Shown: positions 1-9,433, counted from the stretch's first letter. The stretch is DNA of 64,000 bases from Marinobacter piscis (GCF_007671655.1 NZ_VCGX01000002.1:1-64000); one strand, 5' to 3'. A program made the numbers and translations. The notes: generated from the sequence alone by a model not told the origin.

Positions 1-1
1 T

Positions 2-119
2 TGTCTGACGACCATAGCGGCCTGGTACCACCTGATCCCATCCCGAACTCAGAAGTGAAACAGGCCTGCGCCGATGGTAGTGTGGCATCTGCCCATGTGA
101 GAGTAGGTCATCGTCAGAC
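2..119 (+). rRNA. rrf: 5S ribosomal RNA
   Basis: The terminal helix is visible: GTCTGACGA at 3-11 pairs with TCGTCAGAC at 111-119. Between the ends lie the conserved 5S blocks CCCGAACTCAGAAGTGAAAC (about 42-61) and GCCGATGGTAGTGTGG (about 71-86). The length is normal for gammaproteobacteria. As the last gene of an rRNA operon it implies that 23S and 16S lie just before the window. The exact ends may shift by one or two bases. Confidence 0.95.
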
Positions 120-131
120 TCTTAATTAAGA

Positions 132-166
132 AAGCCCCGACAGCACCGCTGCCGGGGCTTTTTTTT
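132..166 (+). terminator. Rho-independent terminator of the rRNA operon
   Basis: AGCCCCG at 133-139 pairs with CGGGGCT at 153-159 around a smaller CAGC/GCTG helix, followed by eight T residues. It starts about 13 bases after the 5S gene, as expected for the end of an rRNA operon. Confidence 0.9.
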
Positions 167-274
167 GTCTGGTATACTGCATTGCTGGCAAGCCAGCGCG
201 GCACGCAGCAGCGCCTGGTAGGCGGAGCGCGACACCAGGCTTGTGCAGGTTGGTGTGGACAGGGGCAGCAAATG

Positions 275-3200
275 TTACGAGCGCTTCTGTTTCAGCAGCT
301 TATTAACAACAGCCCGGAGAGCAGCTGGTTTAACGGGTTTGTACAGAACCTGGTAGCCTCGGTCAGTAGCATCATCACGAACCTCGGGTGCCATGTACCC
401 GGTGATCAGAATGCCGGGAATATCCTCACCGGCAGATGCTCGTAATGCATCCATCGCATCCAGTCCATTCTTGTCATCATCAAGCTGATAATCGGCCAGT
501 ATGATATCTGGCTGTTCGCCCAACTTGTTCCTGGCATCGTCGAGACTTTCGGCGGCAGTCACATTGCACTGCCAGTTGCTAAGCAAAGCGACCATTCCCT
601 GTAGAATTGCCGGATCGTTATCTATACAGAGTACATTCAGCCCACCAAGACTGGATACCCGGCGGGAGCTGCTCGCCGTCTGGGTTTCGGTGGCCCGATG
701 GGCCTGATCTGCAGGCGCCAGGGGTACTGTAACTCCAAACACACTGCCTTTCCCTTGCACAGAGTGCACGCTTATAGGGTGGTTCAGCATGCCGCTGATC
801 CTGTCGACGATTGCGAGACCAAGGCCAAGGCCTTTCTTGTCCCGGCCATGCTGGAAGCGCTGGAACTCTTCGAATATAAAATTCAGCTGGTCCTCAGGAA
901 TGCCCGGGCCCGTATCCCATACTTCAATGCGTAAATAGCCTTTCAGGCGGCGACACCCAAGAAGAATTCTACCTTCGGGCGTATAGCGTATGGCGTTAGA
1001 CAGGAAGTTTTGAACCACACGCCTTAACAGCTTTGAGTCTGAGTTAACCCAGGCGCTGCTAGGTACCACATGCAGGCTGAGCCCCTGATCTTCAGCAATC
1101 GCTGTAAAGTCGGTAGCCAGGTGACGCATGATGTCATTAACCGGGAAGACACCGAGGTCAGGTTCCAGGGCGCCAGCATCGAGCTTGGATATGTCCAGCA
1201 GAGTACTGATGATTTCTTCCGCGGCTCCTAATGAGCTGTCAATATGCTCAACCAGATCCCGGGTCTCTGAATTGTCGGTTTTTCCGGAAAGAGCTGAAGT
1301 AAACAGGCGTGCCGCGTTGAGCGGTTGCAGCAGGTCGTGGCTGGCTGATGCCAGGAAGCGGGTTTTACTTTGATTTGCCTGCTCCGCCACGGATTTTGCT
1401 TTAAGCATTTGCTCGTTAATAATCTGAAGCTCCTGGGTTCGCTCTTTCACCCTTTGTTCCAGATAAATATTGGTTTCTTTAAGCGCCTGTTCGGTACGGC
1501 GTATAGGCGTAATATCCTGGAATGTAGTAACGTACCCACCCCCTGGAATCGGGCTGCCATCTACCCGGATAATAGTGCCATCCGGCCGCTGGCGTTCGTA
1601 GGAGATAAGCTCCCCTTCGCGCATACGCTTGTAGTGTTTAGCCACAATATCATCGATGCGTCTTGCAGACAGGTTGGCGTTGGTGAGGTTATAGCGCATG
1701 AGCTCTTCCGCAGAGCGGCCAACCTTCACAAAACCTTTAGGGTATGAGAAAAGCTCGAGGTACCGCTGATTCCATACCACCAGCTGTTGTTGCTGGTTAA
1801 CGACGGAGACTCCTAGGCTGATATTCTCAATCGCTGATTGCAGTAGTTCCCGACTGAATGTCATTGCCTTTGAAGCTTCATCGACAATGCTTACCACATC
1901 CTCAATCTGCATGTCCCGACCTGTCAGGGTCGACTCCAGCACCACCCGTGCGGTGGAGGCACCGATGACTGAGGCCAGTTGACGCTCAATGTATTTCATT
2001 AAATGAGAGGAGGCTGGCCGGTGCGGGTAGAGTCGTATGGCATTGCGGCGACCGTAATTGAGGAAGATGGCTTCAGAGCGTTCCTCGCCCATGAACCTGT
2101 CGGTCAGAGCCTGCAGGTCGGATATCAGAATTTCACCCTGCCAGCTTTGGTCCTGAACAGTGTCAGCGTTGGGGTGAGGTTCCTGAAAGAATGAGGCGAT
2201 CTGGATTTTTTCCCGGACTCGTTGCCGTGTGGCCAGGGATAGCAGAATATAGGTCAGGGTGTTAATGCCCAGGCTCCAGATAATGCCATGACTGGTCTGG
2301 TCCAGCTCGAGACCGAACAGCGCTGTTGGTCGTGTCCAGTTTAGCCCCCAGATGCCTTCATTGATAAGCGAATCAGTAACCCAGCCTGTTGACGTAAGTG
2401 CAGGAAGAAGTAATGTGTAACACCAGATAATGAACCCCAGAGCAAGCCCCCATGTAGCCCCTGCAGCGTTTCCCCGGCGCCAGAGGATACCGCCTACTAA
2501 AGCAGGCCCGAATTGTGCAGCTGCAGCAAACGACAGAAGGCCAAAGGATGTCAGGCTATAATCCTCCCCCGCCATTCGATAGAAGCCATAAGCCGTAAGC
2601 AGTACGACGAATATTGCCAGTCTGCGAATCCCTAGCAGCAGCGAACTCAGATCTGCCTGGCGGTTCATTCGAGGGCGGAAGAACTTAAGCAGAGCGGGCA
2701 TGATGATCTCGTTGCTGACCATCGTTGCGATTGCAACAGAGCAGACGATCACCATGGCTGCTGCAGCGGAGCCGCCGCCGAGAAAGGCAAAAACAGCAAG
2801 CCAGGGTTTATCCGCGATGATTGGCAGCTGAAGGATAAGAATGTCGGGATTAATAGCCGCTGTATCGGGGGCCAGAAGGCCGGCAGCCGCAATCGGAAGC
2901 ACGAAAGCACTGGCTATAATAAGGTAAACGGGCATTGCCCAGCGGGCAACCTTGAGGTCCCGGTGGTCAGCATTTTCCACCACCATCACATGGAACTGTC
3001 GGGGTAGGCAGACAATGGCCAGCATGGCTACCAGCGTCTGGGTAATGAAAGCGGGTAACTCTATACCATCGGTTGTCAGAGTACCGGTCAGGTTTGCCTG
3101 CGTGACATTGTTCAACAGGTCACCAAAACCGTTATAAAGTCCATATCCCACAAAAAGCCCGACCGCGACAAACGCAATGAGTTTGATCAGTGATTCAAAA

Positions 3201-3793
3201 GCAACAGCCTGAATCATACCGCGGTGATGTTCTGTGGACTCCAGGTGGCGTGTACCAAACAGCACGGTAAACACTGTCAGAGCCAGAGTGATGTACCAGG
3301 CAGCGTCGTTCCACGCAGCGGTACTGAGCGCCTGTGTACCGTTACCTGTATCAGACAGCACGTCAAATCCCATAGCAATGGCTTTCAGCTGTAAGGCGAT
3401 ATAGGGCACGCTGCCAATCAGGGCGACAGCCGCAATCATAGCGGCCAGTAGTTGCGATTTGCCGTAGCGGGAGGCAATAAAGTCGGCAATAGAGGTGCTG
3501 TTGTTGCGCTTGCTGATATAGATAATCCGGCGCAACAAAGGCGCACCGAAGACAAACACGAGTAAAGGCCCGAGGTAGATTGGCAGAAACCCCAGTCCTT
3601 CCTGGGTGGCGCGGCCTACCGCCCCATAAAAGGTCCAGGAAGTGAAGTAAACAGCCAGAGACAGCGAATAGACGTGGGTTCTGGCGAGGCGTTTTTTATA
3701 GAGCCCGGGGTGTTTGTCACCCGCCCAGGCGATGATAAAAAGGATTGAGATGTAGGTGATTGAAATTAACACCAACAACCAGACACTAATCAT
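275..3793 (-). CDS. Hybrid histidine kinase with a sodium:solute symporter sensor domain (CrbS/MxtR-like)
   Basis: An inner-membrane sensor kinase of 1172 residues. Residues 1 to about 525 form a multi-spanning sodium:solute symporter domain. A PAS domain follows at about 650-765, then a coiled segment at 765-810. The HisKA H-box SASHDLLQPL holds the phospho-His at 819. The ATPase has N933, DTGPGIP at 960-966 and GLGLGLA at 988-994. A C-terminal receiver has acidic residues D1058/D1060, phospho-acceptor D1101 and K1152. This order matches the CrbS/MxtR kinases, which control acetate and carbon use through a separate LuxR-type regulator; that regulator is not in this window. It lies downstream of a symporter/DUF4212 pair, so a linked substrate is a reasonable inference. 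The subfamily is firm, the signal is unknown. Confidence 0.9.
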   Translation of the reverse strand: MISVWLLVLISITYISILFIIAWAGDKHPGLYKKRLARTHVYSLSLAVYFTSWTFYGAVGRATQEGLGFLPIYLGPLLVFVFGAPLLRRIIYISKRNNSTSIADFIASRYGKSQLLAAMIAAVALIGSVPYIALQLKAIAMGFDVLSDTGNGTQALSTAAWNDAAWYITLALTVFTVLFGTRHLESTEHHRGMIQAVAFESLIKLIAFVAVGLFVGYGLYNGFGDLLNNVTQANLTGTLTTDGIELPAFITQTLVAMLAIVCLPRQFHVMVVENADHRDLKVARWAMPVYLIIASAFVLPIAAAGLLAPDTAAINPDILILQLPIIADKPWLAVFAFLGGGSAAAAMVIVCSVAIATMVSNEIIMPALLKFFRPRMNRQADLSSLLLGIRRLAIFVVLLTAYGFYRMAGEDYSLTSFGLLSFAAAAQFGPALVGGILWRRGNAAGATWGLALGFIIWCYTLLLPALTSTGWVTDSLINEGIWGLNWTRPTALFGLELDQTSHGIIWSLGINTLTYILLSLATRQRVREKIQIASFFQEPHPNADTVQDQSWQGEILISDLQALTDRFMGEERSEAIFLNYGRRNAIRLYPHRPASSHLMKYIERQLASVIGASTARVVLESTLTGRDMQIEDVVSIVDEASKAMTFSRELLQSAIENISLGVSVVNQQQQLVVWNQRYLELFSYPKGFVKVGRSAEELMRYNLTNANLSARRIDDIVAKHYKRMREGELISYERQRPDGTIIRVDGSPIPGGGYVTTFQDITPIRRTEQALKETNIYLEQRVKERTQELQIINEQMLKAKSVAEQANQSKTRFLASASHDLLQPLNAARLFTSALSGKTDNSETRDLVEHIDSSLGAAEEIISTLLDISKLDAGALEPDLGVFPVNDIMRHLATDFTAIAEDQGLSLHVVPSSAWVNSDSKLLRRVVQNFLSNAIRYTPEGRILLGCRRLKGYLRIEVWDTGPGIPEDQLNFIFEEFQRFQHGRDKKGLGLGLAIVDRISGMLNHPISVHSVQGKGSVFGVTVPLAPADQAHRATETQTASSSRRVSSLGGLNVLCIDNDPAILQGMVALLSNWQCNVTAAESLDDARNKLGEQPDIILADYQLDDDKNGLDAMDALRASAGEDIPGILITGYMAPEVRDDATDRGYQVLYKPVKPAALRAVVNKLLKQKRS

Positions 3794-3846
3794 ATTACTG
3801 TACTTCCGTCAGGTAGAGCGGATTACCTGGCTGTGTTACCAGAGTG

Positions 3847-4353
3847 TCAGCGGCGGCAGACTGTTGAGTACAGTGGGTCGCCCCGCTCAAGAGTTTTGAG
3901 GTTATCAAGCCGGGGTGTTCCATCGGATCCTATGGGGACGAGTTCCCGGGTTGTGCAATTTATAATATGCACTCGGTGTGAAACAGTATCTGTTATCTGT
4001 TGCTCAAACCGGTAGAGAGTAAATCTGACGATATCAGGGTTTTCAGTGTCCTGCCCGATGCTGTCCGTATCAACTGCGGAGAAGGCGGTAATATACGGGA
4101 AAAACAAAGACCAGGGGCGCCAGAAAATTCCGTTGCTTTCAGTGCTTACTACGACCGCTTCTTCCGGCAGGAGTGATTGTTTGTGTTCATACCAGGCGTA
4201 CTCTCCGTAGATTAGGTATGCCAGCATGCCCAGGCCGGCAAAGACCGGAATTATCCATCGGGGGGCGGCGTTGCGGGTGGCAGCCCGAATAACCAGGCCG
4301 ATACCGGCAGCGCCCAGGCCGCAGAAGACTGTGGCGACAAGAGTCCAGAACAT
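3847..4353 (-). CDS. Small membrane protein of unknown function
   Basis: 168 residues that I cannot assign to a named family. Two hydrophobic segments (about 3-22 and 33-50) are followed by a polar domain of about 115 residues, suggesting an N-terminal hairpin anchor with a soluble tail. The tail has aromatic residues near 75-90 and a pair of Cys (in INCTT and STVCRR). It sits between the symporter and the symporter-type histidine kinase on the same strand, 53 bases before the kinase, so the two are probably co-transcribed. A weak terminator-like hairpin separates it from the symporter. A role as an accessory to the kinase is only inference from position. Confidence 0.75.
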   Translation of the reverse strand: MFWTLVATVFCGLGAAGIGLVIRAATRNAAPRWIIPVFAGLGMLAYLIYGEYAWYEHKQSLLPEEAVVVSTESNGIFWRPWSLFFPYITAFSAVDTDSIGQDTENPDIVRFTLYRFEQQITDTVSHRVHIINCTTRELVPIGSDGTPRLDNLKTLERGDPLYSTVCRR

Positions 4354-4368
4354 AATCGTGTTTCCTTA

Positions 4369-4404
4369 AGAAAGAACGGGCTCCCTCAGAGAGGAAACCC
4401 GTTC
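4369..4404 (-). terminator. Probable weak terminator after the symporter gene
   Basis: Read on the minus strand, GAACGGG (4404-4398) pairs with CCCGTTC (4380-4374) around a smaller CCTC/GAGG hairpin, and TTTCTT follows. It lies between the symporter stop and the next gene, so it may lower rather than stop expression of the membrane protein and kinase. Confidence 0.45.
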
Positions 4405-4449
4405 GGTAACACCTGTTAACTGGGTAAGTTAACGTAGCGAGGTTGTTGC

Positions 4450-6216
4450 TTAGTGATCCTGGGCTTGTCCTGCACCCCGGGGGTAACGAACACTTTCAAC
4501 CAGTTCCTGAATCTCCACCGGTGGCTCTTCGGTGGCATTGGACACCGCAAAGGCTACCGCAAAATTGACCATGGCACCAACGGCACCGATGGATAATGGC
4601 GATATGCCAAATACCCAGTTTTCCGGGGTATCAGCGAGGTTGGCAGTACCCGGGATAAACAACCATCCTTTATAGACGAAGATGTAGCACAGAGTCAGCG
4701 CAAGGCCGCACAGCATGCCGGCAATTGCCCCCGTGTTGTTTATGCGCTTCGAGAAAATACCCATCATCAGGGTTGGGAACAAAGAGGCCGCCGCTATACC
4801 AAAAGCCAGTGCCACAACCTGGGCTGCGAACCCGGGCGGGTTTGCGCCAAGGTAGGTTGCCACAACAATGGTCGTCGCCATTGCAATACGAGCCGCTATC
4901 AGCTCACCCCGTTCGGTTATATTCGGGTTTATTGCGCCTTTAATCAGGTCGTGACTGATTGCTGAAGATATAGCCAGCAATAGGCCGGCCGCTGTCGATA
5001 GCGCGGCGGCCAGACCGCCTGCAGCGATCAGCCCGATAACCCAGCCAGGAAGATTGGCAATTTCGGGATTGGCCAGCACCAGAATGTCCCGGTTAACTTC
5101 CAGTTCACTACCTTCCCACCCACGGGATTCAGCCTCATCCTGAAACGATGGGACATCATTGTATAGTTGGATGCGACCGTCCTCGTTTTTGTCATCAAAC
5201 TCGATCAGGCCCGTGACTTCCCATTCTTTCACCCAGTTCGGGCGGTTTTCGTACTGGATAGGTTCTTCAGAAGTGCCCTCCGGGTAAATAGTTGTCATCA
5301 GGTTAAGCCGGGCCATAGAGGCAACAGCCGGAGCCGTCAGATACAGCAATGCAATAAAGATCAGGGCCCAGCCAGCGGACCAGCGCGCGTCTGCAACTTT
5401 AGGAACGGTAAAGAAGCGGATAATAACGTGGGGCAGACCGGCGGTACCGATCATCAGTGTGAGAGTGAACAGCACCATATTAAGGTGGCTATCAACGTCT
5501 GCAGTGTATTCATTGAAGCCTACGTCGGTTATGACCTGGTTCAGTTTGTCGAGAATAGGCATTCCCGAGTCAACATGGGTAGAAAACATCCCCAGAGCCG
5601 GAATCGGGTTGCCGGTGAGCTGTAAAGAGATGAAAACAGCGGGAATGGTGTAGGCAAGAATCAGTACGCAGTACTGTGCCACCTGTGTATAGGTAATGCC
5701 TTTCATGCCGCCGAGTACAGAGTAAATAAAGATAACTACCGCAGCGATTATCAGACCCATGGTGGAGTCAACTTCGAGGAAACGCGAGAAGGCAACCCCG
5801 GCCCCGGCCATCTGACCGATAACATACGTCAGTGATGCAACGATCAGGCAGATAACCGCAACCATACGGGCTTTTTTACTGTAAAAGCGATCACCAATAA
5901 ATTGTGGAACAGTAAATTTTCCAAATTTACGTAAATAAGGCGCCAGCAGCATGGCTAGCAGAACATAGCCGCCGGTCCACCCCATGAGGTAGGCGGAGCT
6001 GGCATAGCCGGTGGTGGCGATTATACCGGCCATGGAAATAAAGGAGGCTGCGGACATCCAGTCGGCGCCAATTGCCATACCGTTAGTGATCGGGTGAACG
6101 CCCCCTCCGGCTACGTAGAAGTCTTTCGTACTTCCCGCCTTTGCCCAGATGGCAATCAGTATGTAGAGAAGGAATGAGCCTGCTACAAAGGTAATGTTGA
6201 TTCCGAACTGACTCAT
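4450..6216 (-). CDS. Sodium:solute symporter, VC_2705/ActP-like subfamily
   Basis: A 588-residue secondary transporter of the SSS family, the large partner of the DUF4212 protein. Many hydrophobic segments span the chain. Family landmarks include ADWMSAASF near 51-59, VLGGMKGITYTQ near 167-178 and the GGLAAALSTAAGLLLAISSA region at 400-419, which matches the sodium-site helix. A polar loop of about 80 residues (305-385) carries DKNEDGRI at 342-349, which resembles a calcium-binding EF-hand loop. The gene starts 4 bases after the DUF4212 stop, so the two are translated together. Homologues are called acetate or short-chain acid permeases; the substrate here is not shown by sequence. Confidence 0.92.
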   Translation of the reverse strand: MSQFGINITFVAGSFLLYILIAIWAKAGSTKDFYVAGGGVHPITNGMAIGADWMSAASFISMAGIIATTGYASSAYLMGWTGGYVLLAMLLAPYLRKFGKFTVPQFIGDRFYSKKARMVAVICLIVASLTYVIGQMAGAGVAFSRFLEVDSTMGLIIAAVVIFIYSVLGGMKGITYTQVAQYCVLILAYTIPAVFISLQLTGNPIPALGMFSTHVDSGMPILDKLNQVITDVGFNEYTADVDSHLNMVLFTLTLMIGTAGLPHVIIRFFTVPKVADARWSAGWALIFIALLYLTAPAVASMARLNLMTTIYPEGTSEEPIQYENRPNWVKEWEVTGLIEFDDKNEDGRIQLYNDVPSFQDEAESRGWEGSELEVNRDILVLANPEIANLPGWVIGLIAAGGLAAALSTAAGLLLAISSAISHDLIKGAINPNITERGELIAARIAMATTIVVATYLGANPPGFAAQVVALAFGIAAASLFPTLMMGIFSKRINNTGAIAGMLCGLALTLCYIFVYKGWLFIPGTANLADTPENWVFGISPLSIGAVGAMVNFAVAFAVSNATEEPPVEIQELVESVRYPRGAGQAQDH

Positions 6217-6220
6217 TGGA

Positions 6221-6484
6221 TTACTCCTCGTCTACGCCGAATTTTTTATCGAGCCTGTTCATGCGCCACGCATAGTGAAAAATCAGAGCGATGAACGTGA
6301 GGATGGAGCCTTGCTGCGCAAACCAGAAGCCCAGATCTGTGCCTCCGATGGGAATGCCGGAGAGAAGAGGGCGCAGTAGAATGGCGAAGCCGTATGAGCA
6401 CAGAGCCCATACAACCAGACTCCCGAGAATAAGGCGAAGGTTCGCCTTCCAGTATTTTTCTGCATCGTAGTTATGACCGGGCAT
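6221..6484 (-). CDS. DUF4212 small symporter subunit
   Basis: 87 residues with two membrane segments (about 14-35 and 52-72), matching DUF4212 proteins, which occur next to SSS symporters of this type and are taken as their small subunits. The frame is open further upstream, but the ATG at 6484 is preceded by CAGGAG eight bases away and begins MPGHNYDAEKYW, the expected family start, so I chose it. The longer version would add 30 residues with no membrane or family features. The symporter follows after 4 bases. Confidence 0.9.
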   Translation of the reverse strand: MPGHNYDAEKYWKANLRLILGSLVVWALCSYGFAILLRPLLSGIPIGGTDLGFWFAQQGSILTFIALIFHYAWRMNRLDKKFGVDEE

Positions 6485-6637
6485 AGGGTGACTCCTGTAT
6501 TGTTGTTTTTTATCCGTATGTGGCCGTTCCACCATTTTGACTTTAGACGCAAAGTGACTAGCCGGTATTGGCAATAAGTCTAAATTCGACGGGAGTTTTT
6601 GTAACAGGACGTAATGGCAGCAAGAACCCTTTTTGGG

Positions 6638-7345
6638 TTATACGCTGTGTATGCGGGTTAGCCTGCGGCGGTAACGAAGCTTGTCGTGCAGTTGTGCGAG
6701 GGTTTTAACCTTAGCGCTCTGTGCTTTTTTTAACGCAATCAGTGTAAGTTCAGCGGTGACCATAGCGTCAGAAGCAGCATGGTGTCTGGCGCTGATTTCG
6801 AGCCCGAAGAAGTCCGCCCAGTGGTCAAGACTCCTGCCACCGGTGGGGCTGTCGGGAAAGAGGGTAGGTAATAACTCGGCCACATCTATCCAGGTGTGGT
6901 GTCGTGTATAGCCCAATTCTGCTTTCAGGGTTTTTTCAAGAAATTTCTGATCAAACGCTGAGTTATAGGCCAGTATCGGGTCCCCGTTCATCCACTCCAG
7001 AAGAAAGCGCAGCGCTTCTTCGGTTTCATGGCCATGGGTCAGGGCTTCTGGTCCGATTCCGTGGATCAGTACGGTTTCAGAAATGTCCAGCTCAGGCCGT
7101 TTCAGAATGAGATCAAACTGGTCGCTGAGGCGTATACCGCTGCCTGTGATAGCCACTGCACCAATGGCAATAACTTCATCCTTGCTTGCATTGAGGCCTG
7201 TGGTTTCGAGGTCCAGCACAACCAGCCGGCAGTCAGAAAGCAGTTGCTCACCGGGTGACTTCGGGTTTGGCATATTGTCCAGTGCCGTTGTACTGGTCGA
7301 AGTTGCGCGATGGCGCTTAACCCATTGTCTGATTTTTTTCAGCAT
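6638..7345 (-). CDS. DnaQ-like 3'-5' exonuclease
   Basis: 235 residues of the DEDDh exonuclease family, related to the DNA polymerase III epsilon subunit. Exo I is DLETTG near 45-50, Exo II is AYNSAFDQKFLEK near 128-140 and Exo III is HHAASDAMVTAEL near 190-202. The first 40 residues are basic and polar. The protein lacks the clamp-binding tail of true DnaQ, so it is more likely an accessory nuclease. It begins 17 bases after the CBS-domain gene. From memory, the same pair (nuclease plus CBS/DUF294 protein) adjoins the DUF4212/symporter genes in Pseudomonas (PA3232-PA3235), so the grouping is conserved though its logic is unknown. Confidence 0.9.
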   Translation of the reverse strand: MLKKIRQWVKRHRATSTSTTALDNMPNPKSPGEQLLSDCRLVVLDLETTGLNASKDEVIAIGAVAITGSGIRLSDQFDLILKRPELDISETVLIHGIGPEALTHGHETEEALRFLLEWMNGDPILAYNSAFDQKFLEKTLKAELGYTRHHTWIDVAELLPTLFPDSPTGGRSLDHWADFFGLEISARHHAASDAMVTAELTLIALKKAQSAKVKTLAQLHDKLRYRRRLTRIHSV

Positions 7346-7362
7346 TCGGTGGCAGCCTGAGT

Positions 7363-9279
7363 TCAGAGTTGGTACGTGACTTCAAGTTTTTGCTGCAAAC
7401 GCTGGGCCTGGCGGAACGATTCGCGGAGTATGCGCCGGTCCAGCGGGTTCAGATCGTCCGGATCTATATAATTTGTAAGCTCTTCGCCCCGTTTCAGCAT
7501 TTCCTGATGCGCGCGCATACGAATCGCCTGGATAAGGCTGTACGCATCTTTCCATGCATGAGCATCCTGAGTATCAAAAACATTCTTTTTGGTAAGCGCA
7601 TCTATTCTTTCAAGTGTGTTGGCGTTTTCTATTCCATGCGCAAGTGCAAACACCCGGACGGATTCCACGAAGGGTGCCAGCCCCTGACGCTTCAGGTCCA
7701 GGCTGCGTTTGTCGCCATCACACACATAACGGAACGTCCGGAACATGGTTAATGGTGGTTTGCGCTGGAACGCGTTGCCCGCAAGCATTTTCTGAAACAG
7801 CGCATTGTTGCTGATTCTGTCAAGAACCTTTTGCAGAAGGTCGTGCACTGGCCCGGTACTGCCAAACACCGGCCGCATATCAAGAAAGATCGACGAATAC
7901 ACAAGGTTCTGGGGTGTGGATGTGTCAATGAAACGGATAAACCAGTCATCCCACTCCCGTTTGCTCAGACAGAGTTTCGGGTTGCCGGCCATGATATTGC
8001 CCCGGCACAGAGTAAAGCCACATTCGGCGAGCTCATCGTTGACGGTACGGGCGAACGGCAGCAGAACTTCCCGCACCTCATCCTCCGTCATGCCGTCGGG
8101 AGTCTCGAACAGTATCCCGTTATCCTGGTCGGTCAGCAGTGTTTGCTCCTGACGGCCCTCACTACCAAAAGCCAGCCAGGTGAAGGGAATGCCCGGGTCG
8201 CGTTTCATGATGTTCAGCTCGAGCACCCGCCGTACCGTCACATCGTTCAGGGTGGTGATTATTTTTACAACCTGACCGGAATCCGCACCGTGGGCCTGCA
8301 TAGCATCCACTAAGCGGGAGACGTCGGTGCGCAGACTGACCAGAGTCTGCAAATCCGTTGCCGTACCAATGGTGCGGGCAAGGCCCACCAGGTCGACTCG
8401 CTGCAGGGAAAACAGGTCTCGCTCCGAAACTACCCCGACAAGTCGGTTTTCATCATCTGTTACACAAAGATGTCCAAAGTGGTGTTCTGCCATTAGCATG
8501 GCAGCAGCGAAGGCATCTTCCTGGGCAGGCAGGCTGTAAGGGGCCTTTGTCATTACCTCTTGAACCGGATCATCCAGAGAGCAGCTGTCTTGAGCAATCA
8601 GGGTGCGCAGGTCGCGAAGCGTAAAAATACCTTTTGGAGTCTGGTTGTCATCTGTGATCACAATGCTGCCAATATTGCTTGCATGCATGCGGCCAACTGC
8701 TTCACGAACGGAAAGCTCTGGTGCACAGCTCACTGGGGCGCGGAGTGTATAGCGCTCAAGGGGAGTGCTCAGAGAGGTACTGGCACCCATAGAGGCCAGG
8801 GCGCCGGTCTGGATTCTCTGGTTTACCTGATCCAATAAACTGCTGACACCGCGCAGGCAAAAGTCGCGGAAAGGCTCACTTTCTGAAATCAGCGTAATAA
8901 AGGCATCCTGGTCAATGCTCAGACAGAAGGTGTCGCCTACAGCGCGATGGAGTGTTCGGGTCGGGCGCTCGCCGATAATTGCGGCCACTGGAAAGCATTC
9001 GCCCTGACTGATCTCGAAGGTGGTTTCAGGACTGTCCGTTTTGTCATTGACACGCTCACCACGAATACGCCCCTGCTTGACAACATAAAACGTATTAATA
9101 ACTCCGCTGGAAGGCGACAGAACTTCTTCCCCGTCTGCAAAGAACTGCAGTGTTGCGTGCTCTGCAAAGTGGGCCAGGTGGTCGTCATCCATACTGGAAA
9201 AAGGGGCGTGAGCCTGGAGAAATACCATAATGGCACGGGTATTCTGCGGGCGTGTACTTAGCTGGCTCGTCTCTGGCAT
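7363..9279 (-). CDS. cNMP-binding/CBS/DUF294 nucleotidyltransferase-like signalling protein
   Basis: A cytoplasmic protein of about 638 residues. In order it has a cyclic-nucleotide-binding-like domain (about 18-125), a pair of CBS domains (about 177-292), a GlnD-like nucleotidyltransferase DUF294 with AFGSEGRQEQTLLTDQDNG (about 370-388) and a helical substrate-binding C-terminal domain. Such proteins are thought to sense nucleotides and modify or regulate a partner. Its place ahead of the exonuclease and symporter genes suggests the transporter as that partner, as an inference. The start is uncertain: an in-frame GTG at 9363 would add 28 residues, but the ATG at 9279 has a weak GGA seven bases upstream and the GTG has no ribosome site. 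Confidence 0.88.
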   Translation of the reverse strand: MPETSQLSTRPQNTRAIMVFLQAHAPFSSMDDDHLAHFAEHATLQFFADGEEVLSPSSGVINTFYVVKQGRIRGERVNDKTDSPETTFEISQGECFPVAAIIGERPTRTLHRAVGDTFCLSIDQDAFITLISESEPFRDFCLRGVSSLLDQVNQRIQTGALASMGASTSLSTPLERYTLRAPVSCAPELSVREAVGRMHASNIGSIVITDDNQTPKGIFTLRDLRTLIAQDSCSLDDPVQEVMTKAPYSLPAQEDAFAAAMLMAEHHFGHLCVTDDENRLVGVVSERDLFSLQRVDLVGLARTIGTATDLQTLVSLRTDVSRLVDAMQAHGADSGQVVKIITTLNDVTVRRVLELNIMKRDPGIPFTWLAFGSEGRQEQTLLTDQDNGILFETPDGMTEDEVREVLLPFARTVNDELAECGFTLCRGNIMAGNPKLCLSKREWDDWFIRFIDTSTPQNLVYSSIFLDMRPVFGSTGPVHDLLQKVLDRISNNALFQKMLAGNAFQRKPPLTMFRTFRYVCDGDKRSLDLKRQGLAPFVESVRVFALAHGIENANTLERIDALTKKNVFDTQDAHAWKDAYSLIQAIRMRAHQEMLKRGEELTNYIDPDDLNPLDRRILRESFRQAQRLQQKLEVTYQL

Positions 9280-9433
9280 TGCTGGTTCCGCTGGTTCGCC
9301 TTCGTGGTTACCGTACAGTGTAGGATACCCGTGCAAGCGGGTCACTTTTGTTGACGGGCTCACTTGCTTGCTTTATGGGGAACAGCCGCGGTGGTAAGGT
9401 TCCAGTACTCAACTGATTATTGATAGCACGGCC

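Noticed and set aside
275-3793. The N-terminal part of the kinase as a separate proline or pantothenate permease
   Set aside because: The frame is continuous with the PAS, kinase and receiver domains, as in CrbS/MxtR-type sensors.
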